Of a stretch of DNA of 15,773 nucleotides, positions 14,861-15,773 are shown in pieces. Below the pieces are notes generated by a model. It saw nothing but the letters and a program-made list of their open reading frames with translations. It was not told where the DNA came from and ran no database searches. Origin of the DNA: an uncultured Chthoniobacterales bacterium (GTDB lineage: Bacteria; Verrucomicrobiota; Verrucomicrobiia; Chthoniobacterales; UBA10450); NCBI GenBank assembly GCA_955652155.1, contig CATPAT010000076.1:1-15773 (forward strand), read 5' to 3'. How positions within the stretch are numbered: the first letter of the stretch is position 1; every line of letters begins with the position of its first letter. Made by a program: the position numbers and the translations under genes.

Positions 14861-15670
14861 ATGAGTAGCTACCGGCTCGGGTTCATCGGCGCGGGGAAAC
14901 TGGCCGGCTCGGTCATTCGCGGCTTGATGCGCGCTAAATTTTGCCCGCCAGGCGAGATTATCGCGAGCGAGCCGAATGAGCAGACGTGTGCCGCGTTGCA
15001 AAAAGAATCGGGAGTTTCAGTGACCGCAGAAAACGCGGAGATCGCGGAGAAAGCTGAAGTCGTTTTTCTCGGAGTGAAGCCGGCCATGGTTTTGCCGGTT
15101 CTGCGTGAACTGAGTGCGCACCTTCAAAACAAAGTTGTGATCTCGCTCGCGGGAGGCGTTCGGATTTCGAGCATGGAGAAAAGCGCGAACGCGCGATTGA
15201 TGCGGGCGCTGACCAACACCCCGTCGGCAATTTGTCGCGCGGCGACCGGAATTGCCCGCGGCAGTCGCAGCACAACCGAAGATGTCGATCTTGCGAGAAA
15301 GATTTTTGGCGCAATCGGCGTGGTCGTGGAAGTCGAAGAAAAACAGATCGACGCCGTCACGGCGTTGAGCGGAAGCGGCCCGGCTTTCGTCTACACCATG
15401 ATCGAAGCTCTCGCGAAGGGTGGAACAAAAATGGGTTTGTCGGACGAGGTCGCGCTAAAACTGGCGGCCCAAACAGTTCTCGGCGCGGCTGCGCTCATGC
15501 AGGAAACCAAAATGTCGCCGGAAGAGTTAGTGAAAATGGTCGTGACGCCGGGCGGAACGACCGCCGCCGGCCTTGCCGCGATGGAAAAGCTCGGAACAAG
15601 CGAGAGCTTGATCGCCGCGGTCGAGGCCGCAACCAAACGCGGCCAGGAGATGGCGCGCGAGAATCTGTAG
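14861..15670 (+). CDS. proC: Pyrroline-5-carboxylate reductase
   Basis: The 269-residue length is typical of ProC, which reduces 1-pyrroline-5-carboxylate to proline with NAD(P)H in the cytoplasm. The N-terminal Rossmann motif is GFIGAGKLAGSVIRGL (8-23). Further hallmarks are VFLGVKPAMVLPVL, VISLAGGV, LMRALTNTPSAI, the signature TALSGSGPAFVYTMIEAL and MVVTPGGTTAAGLAAME near the end. No residue expected for the family appears to be missing. The ATG at 14861 follows a repeat arm that contributes AGGA as ribosome site, 9 bases upstream. A short hairpin with a T run downstream may end the transcript. It is divergent from nadA and no other proline gene is in view. Confidence 0.95.
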   Translation: MSSYRLGFIGAGKLAGSVIRGLMRAKFCPPGEIIASEPNEQTCAALQKESGVSVTAENAEIAEKAEVVFLGVKPAMVLPVLRELSAHLQNKVVISLAGGVRISSMEKSANARLMRALTNTPSAICRAATGIARGSRSTTEDVDLARKIFGAIGVVVEVEEKQIDAVTALSGSGPAFVYTMIEALAKGGTKMGLSDEVALKLAAQTVLGAAALMQETKMSPEELVKMVVTPGGTTAAGLAAMEKLGTSESLIAAVEAATKRGQEMARENL

Positions 15671-15706
15671 GTGGATCGGCCGCTCCGCGGGTGATGCTAA
15701 ATAAAT

Positions 15707-15726
15707 GCGGCTTCGCCGCCACTTTT
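15707..15726 (+). terminator. Possible weak intrinsic terminator of proC
   Basis: A 5-bp GC stem GCGGC-TTC-GCCGC (15707-15719) is followed two bases later by CTTTT. It lies about 37 bases after the proC stop. The stem is short and the T run only four, so the call is weak. Confidence 0.35.
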
Positions 15727-15739
15727 GACATCGAGCTCG

Positions 15740-15773
15740 CCACGGGACGAGTCCGTCCGTCGGCGGACAAGGG
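15740..15773. repeat. Partial palindromic repeat at the window edge
   Basis: CCACGGGACGA at 15740-15750 is identical to 2730-2740 in the twin-hairpin element. It is followed by GC-rich, self-complementary text containing GTCCG and CGGAC. The window ends before the element can be delimited. Confidence 0.35.

Overview
Organism. The window looks like chromosomal DNA (GC-rich, roughly 55-60% by eye) from a Gram-negative member of the Planctomycetes-Verrucomicrobia-Chlamydiae group, most likely a soil verrucomicrobium of the Spartobacteria/Chthoniobacterales type. This is an inference. It rests on the DUF1800-DUF1501 pair with a Tat signal, the lipase-maturation-factor membrane protein, the autotransporter barrel remnant, frequent TTG/GTG starts, and spacers full of short palindromic and heptamer repeats. 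No rRNA or tRNA was found to confirm it.

Layout. Positions 17-4890 are all on the minus strand, listed from the left: a DUF883-type membrane-anchored stress protein, translation initiation factor IF-1 (infA), a fusion of a DCC thiol-oxidoreductase domain with a lipase maturation factor, exonuclease III, and a beta-CASP metallo-beta-lactamase RNA nuclease. The last two overlap by one base and form a small operon. From a divergent promoter region around 4900-5010 the DUF1800-DUF1501 operon runs on the plus strand to 7841. It meets, with one base between stop codons, an M19 dipeptidase on the minus strand. Upstream of that, also on minus, lies a CHASE2-like membrane protein without an output domain. 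Positions 10206-10956 hold no intact gene: a heptamer array, an inverted-repeat pair, a 136-bp relic of the 3' end of nadA, and an unexplained leader. Then come a primary-type sigma factor (rpoD, plus), a decayed autotransporter barrel, a strong nested palindrome, intact quinolinate synthase nadA (minus), a 190-bp composite inverted repeat, and pyrroline-5-carboxylate reductase proC (plus).

How it fits together. Most of the genes are housekeeping: translation (infA), transcription (rpoD), DNA repair (xth), RNA turnover (MBL), NAD synthesis (nadA) and proline synthesis (proC). The more accessory genes are the secreted DUF1501 protein with its DUF1800 partner, the DCC-LMF fusion and the CHASE2-like protein. 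I see no defence island, prophage, transposase, integrase or CRISPR array.

Most interesting points. (1) The nadA 3' end occurs twice as a direct repeat flanking rpoD plus the autotransporter relic, like the footprint of DNA gained at the 3' end of nadA. (2) Three spacers carry arrays of three unrelated sequences that share a strict 7-base period. (3) A redox CxxC domain is fused to a lipase maturation factor. (4) A dispersed-type repeat supplies the likely ribosome-binding site of proC.
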